DNA of 64,000 nucleotides from the NCBI RefSeq assembly GCF_018873765.1, contig NC_057925.1, forward strand, positions 4,599,568-4,663,567, in the 5' to 3' direction. Each line of letters begins with the position of its first letter. Within the stretch, counting starts at the first letter, position 1. Below the pieces are notes generated by a model that saw only the letters and a list, made by a program, of their open reading frames with translations, was not told the DNA's origin and ran no database searches. The DNA is from Telopea speciosissima. Taxonomy: Eukaryota > Streptophyta > Magnoliopsida > Proteales > Proteaceae. The position numbers were made by a program, and so were the translations under genes. Shown piece after piece: positions 11,071 to 23,090 of this stretch.

Positions 11071-12330
11071 TATATTTTAAATGTAATTTCTTTTATAAAA
11101 AATAACAAGATGAGAGTTAGATGGACATGTTATCTCATAATTCACTTGCATCTTGAAAATGCATATTTTGCACATGTTAATTAATAGAGTTATTCCCTAT
11201 ATACTTCTACATTTATAGGTTACTCAAAGAATTCCTGATTTAAAAAAAAAAAAACACTCAGATTTCACATACAACACAAGGATGAGATACAAATTCATTC
11301 AAGTAAGAATACAATATCCCAATGGATATTGTCAAACCTATGATCAGATTAACTGTGAAAATCAGATCCATTGCATTCATTTAGTGGTTAGAATGAACAT
11401 GTGTAGTTTTAACTAGGTCCAACACTAAATAAAATGAAATTTACCATACCATCTACAGCTGGTGTTGTTTAAAAACCCATATTCAGCCAAGGTGACTGAT
11501 AAAAAATTAGGGGAAAAAAGGCTGCCAAGTTGCGTTGCGCTTGTGCTTAGACACATGAAGGGAAAAATGATTGCTTACAAATGAAAAATCCCACCCATGT
11601 TGGATGCACCTTTACGCACTTTCATTGGGCCCCATGCTGGTGCAGGGACCATCCAGGTACTATTTTCCTTTTACATGCATGGTATTGAGATGTTGGGAGT
11701 TATGAAGCTATACTCTAAAGTGCCAAAGTCCACGGTGGACCCCACATGCCATGATACTGTCTGCTTTGACTAAGGTTCACCGCACGGCTTTAAAATGCGT
11801 CATATCATGTGAAGCTTGGCCGTCATTTATATAGACATTCTATGGCCTAAGTGTAGTCGATGTGAGATTAAATTCAGTGGCACAACATCCATGCTTCCAC
11901 TACGGAATCATACCAACAACATTCCCCCACACCCTGGCTCTTTCCAACTAATGCCTTGAGGTTTTGTGTTGACCTTCCAACATAGTATCAGAGCAATTGT
12001 TCCTTATGTAAAACTAGATATGCCGAAGCTACACGTAAGGGGGAGTGTTGAGATGTTGGGAGTTATAGAGGTATAACTCTTCATCGGTCAGTTCAGGTCC
12101 ATGGTGCCTTCGTATACTTGAGGAATTCTCTTCACCTAATGCCTTAACATTTTGGATTGGACCGATAGACTCTCAAACATATGGAATTCTTTATTATTTT
12201 TTCTCTTGCTCTAACCATATAGGCCTAGATAGATGATTTCATTATCCGCGATTCCATTGGTATGGTATGGGGATTCCACCCTACATTGGCATTGTGGAGA
12301 ACCCTTCTTCCAATTTAATATAATAGCTTA
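11071..12330. other. Intergenic; one possible further MITE relic
   Basis: No gene supported. Around 11500-11680 words such as GCTTAGACACATGAAG and the pair AGGGGAAAAAAGG / CTATTTTCCTTTT suggest a badly decayed member of the same MITE family. About 11690-12190 contains two diverged copies of GAGATGTTGGGAGTTAT and an ACAT(T)CCCCC-type stretch reminiscent of LTR debris. Confidence 0.4.
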
Positions 12331-12468
12331 GGGGCGCTGTTCTCTGTGCCGCAGCGCAGGCTGCACCCAGACACATGGCACTGCCACTTAGAGGGGCAGG
12401 GTGGTCTGTGCGCCCACCCCCATAATACCTGGGCGCAGCCTGTGCTACGGCACAGAGAACATTCTCCC
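12331..12468. mobile_element. MULE-type MITE, copy 3
   Basis: 138 bp with inverted ends of about 38 bases: GGGGCGCTGTTCTCTGTGCC at the left and GGCACAGAGAACATTCTCCC at the right. A perfect 9-bp target duplication AATAGCTTA flanks it (12322-12330 and 12469-12477). This is the best-preserved copy of the family. Confidence 0.9.
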
Positions 12469-12477
12469 AATAGCTTA

Positions 12478-13620
12478 AGTCTTAAGCATTTAACAGCTAG
12501 CACCCTACTATGCTCATATTCCCTCACCAAAATTCTCTCAATAAGTTGCTAAAAGTTAACCACGAGAAACACTAAAAAGAAAGAGAAAGGGGGTCAATTA
12601 TCAATTTTTAGAATCTTTTTTTAGATTAAAATTAAGAATGCATTTCACGCCATTGTGTTTTGATCATGGAAGTCCAGCTACATATATAGATCACTTCAAA
12701 GGGAGACAACCTTGATTAATTCTTATCAGAAAGCTACAATGGGTTATTGATTTAATAATAATAAAACTGATGGGCTCATGAAGAGACTTTTTCTTATTAA
12801 CAAAAAGATTTGAATCAAATCCAACAACTTCAAATTTCACGTTGTTTCATGGCTTCATTGGACCAATTTTTTCTCTTTTTTTTTGGTCCAATTTCTTGAT
12901 TCTCATAGCCTTAATTGGTCTTTGTCATCTGTTCTAATTTTTTCTTGTTAATTTCAACATCTTTTTAAGACCTGTCACACTTTACGCTATCTAATCTTGT
13001 ATTCTACGCATTTGTGAGCAAAGATAGAAAATAATTTTAAGAATAATTTCTGTTTCCAATTGATAACTAAAATTGAGGTAACGTCAATCTCTCACAATCA
13101 TTGTGGCCCATAAAAAAAATAGAAAAGAGACAATATAGAGAAAGGGAGGGTGCACACGGTTTGGTGTTTTGAGTTTAATTTATTTCTATAAAAGAAAAAG
13201 AGTTTAATTTTCTTTTGGCTCTATCTATTTGTAAGGTTCTGGGTAATCCGGATGGTTTCTATTCGGTTCCAGTCCAAGGGGGTCAATCCATCATCGTTTC
13301 GTATATTATACGATTCCAAAATTAGGATCTGATCCCATGTATTCCGGTTTCGTATATTAACGATTTTCGGCACAAGTCTCAAATATTCAAATATAAATGT
13401 TTTTTTGTAATTACGACATAACCCAATTTTGGATTCTTTTATGATTTTTTTGGGCCTAGAAAGTCAACATTCAAACATAAGTGTTTCTTTGACGCATAAC
13501 CCTTAGGTTTTCTTTGTAATTATAAATTATCTCTCATAAAGTTATAGTTATTAAATATAAAATTTTTTTATTGACACCCTAACCATAAATAAGTGAAGAT
13601 TTTACCCCAAAAAAAAACCC
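12478..13620. other. Intergenic, nothing recognised
   Basis: AT-rich with TTTGGTTCC-type words near 13230-13380 that look like repeat debris. No gene supported. Confidence 0.45.
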
Positions 13621-13629
13621 ATAAGTAAA

Positions 13630-13801
13630 GAGAATGCTGCACGGTCGTTTAACCCTTCCACCAGCGCGGGGGCTAATGAGGGGACATGCAAGGGCTTCTA
13701 CCAGAGGGGGATTGTTCATTTTGTAAGGGGGTAGGACAGTCATTTTTAGGGGGCTGTGTTTGGGCGCAAGCTGCATGTGACCAGACAATGTTCTTTTTCC
13801 C
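13630..13801. mobile_element. MULE-type MITE, copy 4
   Basis: The ends GAGAATGCTGCACGG and GACAATGTTCTTTTTCCC are inverted. Flanks ATAAGTAAA (13621-13629) and ATAAGCAAA (13802-13810) are a 9-bp target duplication with one mismatch. The interior keeps GGGCGCAAGCTGC. Confidence 0.75.
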
Positions 13802-14009
13802 ATAAGCAAATATACATTTTAAATGAGCCAAGCGATTCCAGTTCAAGACGGTTCTGTATTGGTCTTTCGGTTTCGAACCCATTGGAAACCCAAAACCATC
13901 CCGTTCCATTTAATAATTGGTCCCAAAATAAGCTCCCAACACTGTCCATTTAGTAACGAGATGGGCCGATTCCAAGACGGTTCTGATTCCAGTCCCAAAT
14001 TGATACCCT

Positions 14010-14530
14010 TATCTAGTTGCAAATCAAGGGAAGTGGAATCAAGGCTCTAACGAGCCCCTTTATTAGTAAGGTTGCTAGGCTCCGCACAACCACACTTTTC
14101 AAAAAGTCAAGTCTTCTTTTCAGCTTCTACCTCGAACTGTCAGGAAATTTGCTCCTTGCTGGATATGACTCAGGGATCCTTGCCTATTCGCTACCTTGTA
14201 GAAGAGAGAAAATCAAAGATATAGTGATTGTGCCGTAGGCCTTGTTCGTTTCTACTTGACGGCTACGCTCCTCGGTTTTTTTAACATTACATCAGGTAGC
14301 TTGCTTACTTAGTGCTTGCGCATCCGAAAGAAATGATCCCATCAATTCTCATTCTCAAGCTGAAGCATAAAAAAAGAGTACTTCTTAGAGAGCTACCTTC
14401 GCTGATGGCAAAGACAAAGGGGCAAAGATCTCGTAGAAATGTCCCATCAACAAATAGAAAGAAGGTTAGCCTGAGAAAGCACCTTAATAGAAAAGAATAC
14501 AAAAATTTTGTAATCACGATTTTTATAACT
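14010..14530. other. Possible organelle-derived (NUMT-like) tract
   Basis: Base composition and word style change here: it is more GC-balanced, with CGCTACCTTGTAGAAGAGAG, ACGGCTACGCTCC and AGAGAGCTACCTTCGCTG. This resembles plant mitochondrial intergenic DNA. A 78-codon frame at 14312-14548 is rich in Lys/Arg, but I recognise no product. The assignment rests on style only. Confidence 0.25.
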
Positions 14531-14636
14531 AATTTAAATTCTTACTAAAAATGGTAATCTTTTTTTCCTTTCAAATGGAATCTATATTTTACTCCTTAAA
14601 ACCAGGGAATTTGGTTGCAAATTCAGTAAAATTTAA

Positions 14637-14805
14637 TAGAAAAAAACTTCCCACACAAACAATGTACCATAAACTCTCTCACAATATTTTTTTTTAATCA
14701 TTTTCTTTCTCCTCCCTTACAATGTAGGTCCAGTTAAATGATACCGTTCTATGCATCACTATTTGGTGTAGCAGGGAAGATTTCTCCCATACCAAACCCT
14801 CTCCC
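14637..14805. repeat. MITE of the GGGGAAAA...CCCTCTCCC family (diverged)
   Basis: The order of words (AATGTACCATA, ATTTTCTTTCTCCTCCCT, GATACC, TTGGTGTAGC, AAACCCTCTCCC) matches the element at 25861-26064. A target duplication could not be read; it abuts MULE-type MITE copy 5. Confidence 0.6.
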
Positions 14806-14811
14806 AATCTA

Positions 14812-14979
14812 GGGATAAAATTCTTTGTACCAGGAGTGCAGGGTGCGCCCTGACACATGAGGGTGGGCGAAATGACCGAGCCCGCTCACCTGAATGCCCA
14901 AAATCCCATCCCTGTCCCACCCCATGTATCTGTGCACAACCTGTACCCAGATGCACTCTCAAACAGAGAACGTGAGCCC
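14812..14979. mobile_element. MULE-type MITE, copy 5
   Basis: The left end has AAATTCTTTGTACCAGGAG and the right end AAACAGAGAACGTGAGCCC, weakened versions of the family terminus. The interior shares GTGCGCCCTGACACATG and GGGCGAAATGACC with copy 2. Only a poor 9-bp duplication (CCAATCTA-like / CCAATTTTA) is visible, so this is an older copy. Confidence 0.6.
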
Positions 14980-16522
14980 CCAATTTTATAACCAGATTTA
15001 AAATTTTTAGAATTTATTATACACAATCATGTTAAATCATGATTACAATTTTATTTTAGACTTCACTTCTCTTTCCGAACCTTAATTCACATAGGGTAGA
15101 AAGAAAAAAAAGAAAAAGAAAGATTAGACACAAAATAGTGTTCTAAGTCTAATTTCTTTCATGTGATCATTTTCATGGGGAACTCTATACATATACCTAA
15201 AGCCACCTTGCACTCAATTATTATTTCATGATCTTAACCATTTGAATTGTCTGAATACACCTAAAAAAGTCATCATATATATCAATCAACTTGTGGCCCT
15301 CTTATTGGATTCTATAGAGAAAAGAGATTCCATGGACAGAGTGATCTTGATGACCCAGAGCACTTAAAGCTATTTTGGATAATAGTAGTAGGGAAATTTT
15401 TTTTTGTTTATCAAAGAAAAAGGAGATAAGTACGCATGGAGAAAATGGTAGTGCCATGGCCAGAAGGCCCAAAACCTTTTGAAATTGGTCTATCAAAAGA
15501 TGATATAGACCTGCATGTTCTTACCTGCCATTCATTGCTTCCTTTATCAGTAATTTCTATGGCCTCCCCCACTCCCTTTCTCAGATGTAACTGCAAGAAA
15601 GTTAAGCAAGAAAAGGCCTGGCCTTAAAAGTTGAAGCTATTCATAAACAAAAGGGAAATCATATGATTGCCCTCCCTAGGATACCCAGATCAAGCAATTA
15701 AAATGTTCCAACTTGTCCTTCCTGGGGTACCCAGACCCTTGGTTTCAAACTTTAATCCTCCAATCAAGTCCTCCTGAGCAGTATATCCCTTTTGATATAC
15801 CCATCTCATGTTCAAGGTCATATTAAAAACTGAATAGTTCAGCTGGAATCAGTCCTAAAAACCCTAGAATTGGCCACTTAGATCTGAAAAACCCAACGAT
15901 CCAGCCCAAAAAATTTTAGAATTGGCAAATCCGGAACATCCATAATCGGTGATTCCAATTCAACCAATCTGATTCCCATTTATGAAAGAGTGGTTCTATG
16001 TATATATAGATTCCATATTTTAAATTCACAGAATATGGTGGGTCTATGAATCCCACCATAAAGATGAGGTCACAAAGGAAAAAGAAGACCTTTGAGGGGG
16101 GGGGGGGGGGAGAGGGGGAAATGAAGCTACTCCAAAGTTTTCATGTGCTTTGTTTCTAATTTGTCTTCCTAAAGTTTTTCGTACCAGTGTCACTTAACAA
16201 TGGCTGCAAGTTTCACTCATTTGAGAATGCTAGGACCACTCTGGCTCCTACGACTGTCCTGGAATGGATTCACTTCCATTGTAAACCAAGAAAAAAGATT
16301 AAAAAAATACTACAGTATTAAACTATAAAAAGGTGATATTGGTAAATAGAAGAAGCTAGAAGAAAGGTCAAAAAGTGAGTTTTCTCAAAAAGAAATTCTT
16401 TGTAACATTTAAAATGGGTGGGAATTGGGAAATCATACTTGAATTGTAAACATTAAAACAAGATGCAAAAGGGAAAATCACTGAATCAGGAGTGTCCTGA
16501 CTTACTTTCAAGGTGATACCTT
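14980..16522. other. Intergenic with one exon-like block
   Basis: No complete gene. A G run lies near 16098-16111. The only coding-like signal is the 66-bp block listed separately at 15525-15590. Confidence 0.4.
15525..15590 (-). other. Isolated exon-like block, product unknown
   Basis: On the minus strand TTTCTTGCAG (acceptor) precedes a 66-bp open block, which is followed by GGCAG/GTAAGAA (strong donor). Only one frame is open: LHLRKGVGEAIEITDKGSNE, then WQ. The other two frames contain stops. No convincing neighbouring exons were found, and I do not recognise the peptide. It could be an orphaned exon of a decayed gene, a distant exon of a long gene, or chance. Confidence 0.25.
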
Positions 16523-17287
16523 TTTTAAAGCCTTTGGATTGTCTATTCAATTTGGCATGAATTGGTCCTAGCTTTTGTGGGGTGTCCTCCAGCAATCACG
16601 GACAAAATGACCTTAAAGGGCTGAAATCATGTACAAACCTGCCCATTTGTAGGGTCATGATTGGAGATGGTTCTAACCTTTAGCAATTTTCGCACGAGGC
16701 GGCCACTCTCAGACTTGATCAAATATCTTCATGTTGGCAGCTTGAACTTTTGCATTGCACCAAGCTAAGACCCCTAATCATGGCGAAAATGACAACAGTG
16801 AAAAATACAACACATATGATGAACTAATGGTAAAGAAAATCATAGAGAAGGCACTTAAAAATTAATGGGAAGACCAGAGATTGGCTATGACAAGACCCTA
16901 AATTAGAGTCACAATCTCAAAGAGGAACAAAAGCTAAAAGGCATGATCTGGTGGATCACAAGCTAATATATTAATTGATTCCATGTGTCTGCACATCATA
17001 GATTTTAAATCCATGATTAAGAATAAGGGGAAAAGTTCTCCATGAGGCAAGACTGTTTCGCAAGACTTTCTGCATCCTGACCATGTGGGCCCCTTACTAG
17101 ATGAAACCATTTCCTACACCATGATTGATGTATGGTATGAGATTCTCCATATTGTGGGCATTAGAAACCCTGTCCCTAAGAATGATAGGAGATGAGCAGT
17201 ATAAATTATAAACCCTTACATCAACATATCTCAAAGAGCAACAAAGCCAAAACCACATAGCCATTTTAAATACCAAGATGCAAACCA
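16523..17287. repeat. Segmental duplication, copy 1
   Basis: Similar along its length to 25243-26100 in the same orientation. Shared words in the same order include TTCAATTTGGCATGAAT, CAAAATGACCTTAAA, GCACCAAGCTA, GATGAACTAATGGTAA and ACAAGCTAATATAT. Identity is roughly 80-85% by eye. This copy has a 150-bp MITE at 17027-17176 that copy 2 lacks. It lacks the MITE that splits copy 2, giving an empty site at 17261-17269. Confidence 0.8.
17027..17176. mobile_element. MITE, GGGGAAAA family, in duplication copy 1
   Basis: Starts GGGGAAAAGTTCTCCATG and ends AAACCCTGTCCC. Flanks TAAGAATAA (17018-17026) and TAAGAATGA (17177-17185) are a 9-bp duplication with one mismatch. The homologous site in copy 2 (around 25785) is empty, so the insertion followed the duplication. 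The 9-bp duplication suggests Mutator-type mobilisation. Confidence 0.65.
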
Positions 17288-19203
17288 TTATATGTTTCCC
17301 TTTTTCTCCTTACTTCCAAGTTATCATATTGAGATACGACAAAGTATGTTTTCACTATCAACTATCAAAAAAGGAGACAAGGGAAATAATATTTCTAAAT
17401 GTCAAACTTAAGCATTAAAAGACAAGGGAACATAGAATGAATACATTTCCTTTTAGTCAAGTTTAATCCCTTTTCCCATTATATAATATCTTCAGTCTTG
17501 TCCAAGAAACCAATAAAATAAATAATAAATAAGTACGAATTTTAATTATTTGGCATTGTAATTTGTAACTCAAGAAAATAACATAAAAAACATCAGAAAA
17601 GGATGAATGAGGGCCTTTATGAACTAAAGCAGAAGGGGGGGGGGGGTTTGTGATGATATTTCTAAGATCTAAAGTTTACGTACTACAGGTTTAAAAAAGA
17701 ACTGCCAGAATGCACACCCACTTGCAGGAGAAAGGATGAAGAAGGAAAAGCAATACAGGTTTCAATGTTCATATGAATATTGAGTGGCTGACAGCCTGAC
17801 ACATTGCTCTGTTTTCAATAAAGGTTCCCTAAATTTTATCATGAACACAAAGTAGTAGCAACTTTTGTAATGAAATAAATGGTAATGTCCAAATGTCCAA
17901 TGGAAGATAGTACCAAATGAAGAAGTGATTAAACCTATAGCTTGGGTCATCATTTTATCATCTTTGTTATTACCAAGGTTCCATTACTTAAACCCCATAC
18001 TATGAGGGTGTCTGTATCTTCTTTTCAGCACCTGAAAGCATTCTTGATTGGTTACCCTCTTGATGCGAGGAGGGGGGGGGGGGGGGAAGAGAGAGAGGAA
18101 ATAAAGTACTCAGATTAGGCCACTGAGGAACTTTAATAATGGTGAATGAAAGGGAAGAAACAAATGTGGAACAAAATCAGTCCAACTGCTTACCAATAAT
18201 ATAACATATATTAGAAGCTTTAACCAATTATAGTCCAAATGCTGAATAGAATCCAAGGTCTGGCTTACCGATATAAAGGGGAATACAAACAAGCCACTAC
18301 AAGTTATGAATTGCATATCAAAGAAAAGTTAGTCACTCCTCTGCACGTGCAGGCCAAGATTCCATGGTCCTTGCACATGGACCTGACGCGGCATTTCCTT
18401 CGCGAGGCACCGAGAGAGAAGAAATGTCGGGAAGACTCTTCCAATGTATTTCCCAGGAGTCAAACACTTGACCTTCCTGCTCTAATACCGTGTTCGCTAC
18501 CATTTCACCTAAAAGCTCGAACTGTTAAGGAAGGGCAACATCAATGTATACATCAACAATATAGTCATGCAAATTTATCATGAATGGCAACCTGGTTTAC
18601 CTCAACAGTGACTGTATTAATTGGAAGTCAAGTTGAAATCGACATACCTGTCAACAATGCAAAAAGAAAGATCTCTAAGCAATTCCAGTAAATGCAGTCA
18701 AGCACGTCAATGAATAAAAGGAGAATTATTAGTAGACTGATAATAGTAATACTAACACATGATTGGCCCTATAAACAGATAAGGATGCACATAGCTGGGG
18801 CTGTGTATGACACGCAAGAGACTAGGTAACTAACTAACTAAGCCAAGACTAACATGGCCGGTCAAGGGCCTTAGGCCAAAGTCCAAAAAGCTCAAGTAAA
18901 TGAACAAAACCAAATTTATGTTTAACAAAGAACTCGAGCCTAAGATGACTTATATCAGGAGTCATGCATGTGGAAGTCCACGCCCATGGTGGCTGTGGCT
19001 AGGTTGCCACACAGCCTACCCAGGCTGTAAACACTCCTCTCAACAATATGAAATTCTACATTGGCAACAGTTTCATTCTAACTATCATCATTATGTAATA
19101 TTGCGTAGAAACAGTGAAATATAGATGAATTCTCGAGAATATAAACAGCCTTTACAATTATTAAGGATAAAAAAATAAGTAAGTTAATAGTAGTATCAAT
19201 CAA
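17288..19203. other. Intergenic with LTR debris
   Basis: No gene supported. G runs occur near 17636-17645 and 18070-18085. Around 18330-18560 the string CTCTAATACCGTGTTCGCTACC resembles the primer-site complement plus LTR edge of a minus-strand copia element (usual form GCTCTGATACCATGTT), in a decayed context. Confidence 0.4.
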
Positions 19204-19525
<322 letters not shown>

Positions 19526-19531
19526 CTCCCC

Positions 19532-21222
19532 CTCAAGTTGGTGCATGGATTTCACGCATACCCAACTTGGAAACAATATGATGGAAGGTCTTCATGAACA
19601 AGCCCTTAGTAAAGAGACATCTGCCAATTGGTTCTCTGTAGTAACAAAAGGAGTGCATATCAGACCATCTTTGATTTTCTCCTTGATAAAATGTCGATTA
19701 ATTTCAACATGTTTAGTATATGTTGCACAGGGTTATGGGCTATACTGATTGCAGCTTTGTTGTCGCAATAAGCCTCATAGGTCCCTCAAGAGCTTTTTTT
19801 AGATCAATGAGAAGCATTTTCAGCCAAATAAATTTTCATACTCCTTGAGCCATAGTCCTGTATTCAGCCTCGGCACTGGATCTAGAAACTACAAACTGTT
19901 TTTTACTTCTCCAGGTGAGTAGGGGCCTGCATGATAGCACTTTTGTTTCTCTATTACTTTGTTTTTTTGTTTATGGAAACAAAAAAATAAGAGAAATCCA
20001 TTTGTTACCACCAGTTCACTTTTTTGTTCCTGGGAAAGAACAAGGACAAAAAAGTTGTTGAGAGACAGAAAAAAAGAAGCTCTAATTTGTAGCTTCTTTG
20101 TGCCAGAAATAAAAGGAAGAAATAAGGGGGGAATTGCTCTTTAATGAGCACATGGTTAATTTGATAGGCAAAGCATTAATTTCATGAACAAAATAAAACA
20201 CCACTTCCAATGCAACTTCAACCACCACCACCACCTCAGCCATCGCCACCACCTCCACCACTGCTACTACCACCTCCACCTCCACCTCCACCGCTGCCAC
20301 CACCACTGCCACCTCTGCCAAAATTTTGGTAATTCAATGGCATTTTTGAAATTTAATAGAAGTTCTATAAATACAAATGACTATGCATAACAAACACATT
20401 TTTGTTTCTTTTCTGGCCCATATATAGAAATTATTATGCATTACCAAATGCATTTTTTTGCCCAAAAATTTGGCGCAGTAACAAAAATACAAAAAATCAT
20501 TTCTGGAATGGAAACATGAAGAAACATAAGTGCTATCATGCAGGACCTAGGTTTCCTCCAAGGAATGTGCAGTAGCCAGAGGTGAAGCGACGGTCATCAA
20601 TGGATCCAGCCCAATCAGCATCAGTAAAGGATTCTAACTTCAGACTTCCATTGTTTGAGAATAGAATACCCTTTCCAGGAGCTCACTTTAAGTACCAAAG
20701 AATTCTGTATACTGCCTCAAGGTGAACAGTCTTTGGATCATGTAGGAAAAGACTAAAAACTCCCATAGCATAGGCAATGTCCGGCCTGGTGCGAGACAAA
20801 TATATAATTTTTCCTATGAGATGTTGATATCACTCTTTATCCACAGAATCACCACCGGTGCTGCTGAATTGGTGGTTAACTTCAATGGGAGAATCAATAG
20901 GTTTACAACCAAGCATCTCAGTTTCTTCAAGAAGATCTATAACATACTTTCTTTGGGAGATGGAGATCTAGTGCTACTTCGATTTCCAAGAAGTACTTGA
21001 GATGTCTTAGGTCTTTAGTTTTGAACTCGGTTGCCAGTCGAGTCTTTAGAAAAGATATTTCTTCCTCATCATCTCCAGTGATCACTATATCATCCACATA
21101 AACATAAGTATTGTGACCTTGCCAATTCTGTGTTTGATAAACAGAGTATGATCAACATTACTTGGTTTAAGGCTGCTCTTTTGCATACATAGCCTTTTGA
21201 AATCTGCCAAACCAGGTATGGT
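19532..21222 (-). pseudogene. Copia pol fragment of A (RT end and RNase H)
   Basis: The minus strand reads the C-terminal RT and RNase H of a copia polyprotein. The RT catalytic YVDD is at 21100-21089. Further on are the FTDADWAGS-type RNase H segment (about 20620-20580) and the DNKAAI-like and KHVE-like segments near 19760-19700. Stops and frameshifts break it several times, and the 625-bp MITE at 19923-20547 splits RNase H. It is not able to make a working enzyme. Integrase, protease and gag of A are missing. Confidence 0.8.
19923..20547. mobile_element. Harbinger-like non-autonomous element in A
   Basis: 625 bp with terminal inverted repeats of about 27 bp: GGGCCTGCATGATAGCACTT at the left and AAGTGCTATCATGCAGGACC at the right (two or three mismatches overall). 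It is flanked by TAG at 19920-19922 and 20548-20550. Removing the element and one TAG restores the expected spacing of the RNase H region of A. A 3-bp duplication and GGGCC ends suggest PIF/Harbinger. The interior holds a (CCACCA)-type triplet tract (about 20217-20320) and no transposase. Confidence 0.82.
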
Positions 21223-21227
21223 GGGAC

Positions 21228-23090
21228 TGTTGTTAGAATTAATAAGGGTATTTGAGGCACATGCCCATTATGTTGTAAGTTGATGTAATGTGTTTCTTTT
21301 CTTTTTTCCTTTTACCTCCCTTAACTCTCTTATAATAGAATGGGGGGCAAGAATGTAATTTGGCATCTAAGTTAAGTGAATGAATATATGGGAGAGTTGA
21401 GAATACTCTCCCAACAATTCCACTGCATTCACTCTCTTCCCCTTCCTTGTCTTCTTCGTCTTCTCCTTCTTCTCTCTTATTTTCTCATCTTCTTCCTTTC
21501 TTTCTCACCTTCATCTCCTAAATTCCAACTTGATATCAGAGCTCTACAGTTTGAGAGTTGTATTTCAGTCTTCCTCCTCTTTTTGGAATCCTAGGACACA
21601 AGGATTCCAAGGAAGAGGCTACTATGTGAATCAATTGAAGAAGCATGAGATAAGTCTTGAATGAAGCCTACAAGAAGATCTCATGTGAGAATATGAGCTC
21701 TCTTGAAGCTCAAAACACCATCAATGGCACTCAAAGTTACTGCCAATGCTAATCTAGGGTTACCGCCAGCCAGTTGGAGTTGGTGCTTCTTCTCCCTCTC
21801 TCTCTCTCGGCAGTTGTTGGAGCTGTGGTTTAGCTCCTAGGAATCACCCAAGGGTGCTTTGAATGGGCTATATGGTCTCCATTGTTGAAGGCAAGAGTTG
21901 TTAGTGTACAACTCATTTTCGAGTTGACTGCCAGGTACAACCATTTTCGATTTTCTCTCTTTTTTTGCATTTGGAATGCTATGTATGGTGCTTTTCAGCT
22001 ATGAAATGGTTGTGGAATGACTTATATGGTTCTTTGAGTTGTTCTGAGATGTTTTTACCCTTCAAAAGGCTTGTTTGAGTGGAGTTTTCTTATATTTGAA
22101 GCTTGTGTCTCCCTTGCTGGATTTTTTTTTTTTTTTGGTGGTGGAATTGTGTGTTTGGGTTGAGTGTGTACTCCCCATTTGGTTTGGACTTTTGATATAT
22201 TGTTGAGAATCCTTCTACACTATGTCTGGGGTCAGTGGATCTACAGATACCTTCGGTGGTGCTTTAGCTGACTCATAACCCTCTCAATTAGCGTTTGAGA
22301 ATCCCCACACCCAGATCTCTATTGTGACGTTGGATAACACCAACTACTTAGACTGGGCTCATTCTGTAAAGCTTTCTCTCCGGATTAGGGGGAAACTTGG
22401 ATATATTACTGGCACCATTCAAGCTCCAGCTGCTAGTTCTCCTACATATCAGAAATGGGAGACCAAAAAATCCTTGGTTATGACTTGGCTGATTTTTTCG
22501 ATGAAGCCTAAGATTGGGAGAAGGTTTATGCGAAAGGAGATTTCCAAGGACATTTGGAGTAGTGTTTCCAAGACCTTTGATAGGGTGGGGTGACTCTGCC
22601 AAGGCTTACCAACTTCTCCAAAAGATTATCACCATACGGTAGGGTGATAGGACAATTTTTGAGTATTACAATACTTTTGTTGGCCTCTGAGAGGAGTATG
22701 ACCACTATCAGGATCTTCAATTGATCAATCCCGAGGATGAAGCTAAGGTGTACCATATTCTTGAGAAGGAGCGTGTTCTCATTCTGCTTGGTGGACTCAA
22801 TCCTGACTATGAACCTATATAGATATAGATTTTAGGTCGGTCTCCTCTTCCCTCCTTAGATGAGGTCTGTAGCTATTTGCAAAGTGAGGAGACTCGGTGA
22901 GTGGCCATGGAACCAGTTTCATCCCTTGAGCGATCTGCTCTTCTAGTTCTCACAGAGATTGGAGTGGTGGTGGTAGAGGCCAAGGGCCTACACGTGGGGA
23001 TGATAGAGACAAACTTCGATGTAACCATTGCGGGAAACCTGGACACACTAGAGAGAGGTGTTGGGTACTTTATGGCAAGGTTCAAGAACT
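21228..23090 (+). mobile_element. Copia fragment B (5' LTR and gag), truncated
   Basis: A plus-strand element begins TGTTGTTAGAATTAATAAGG after A's RT region. A primer-site-like TTGATATCAGAGC lies near 21531-21543, giving a 5' LTR of about 300 bp. Gag starts at ATG 22222, with in-frame stops such as the one at 22276-22278. Recognisable gag text includes DNTNYLDWAHSVKL, MTWLIFSMKP and a CCHC zinc-knuckle remnant near 23020-23065. Homology ends near 23090; no 3' LTR is found, so the right target duplication cannot be tested. Confidence 0.7.

Noticed and set aside
16098-18086. Runs of G (and C runs at 24300, 25990 and 48781) as possible quadruplex regulators
   Set aside because: Single homopolymer runs in non-coding or transposon DNA; they may partly be sequencing length errors, and nothing ties them to a gene.
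20082-20390. Val/Glu-rich and His-rich frames
   Set aside because: Translation of a CCACCA-type triplet tract inside a non-autonomous element.
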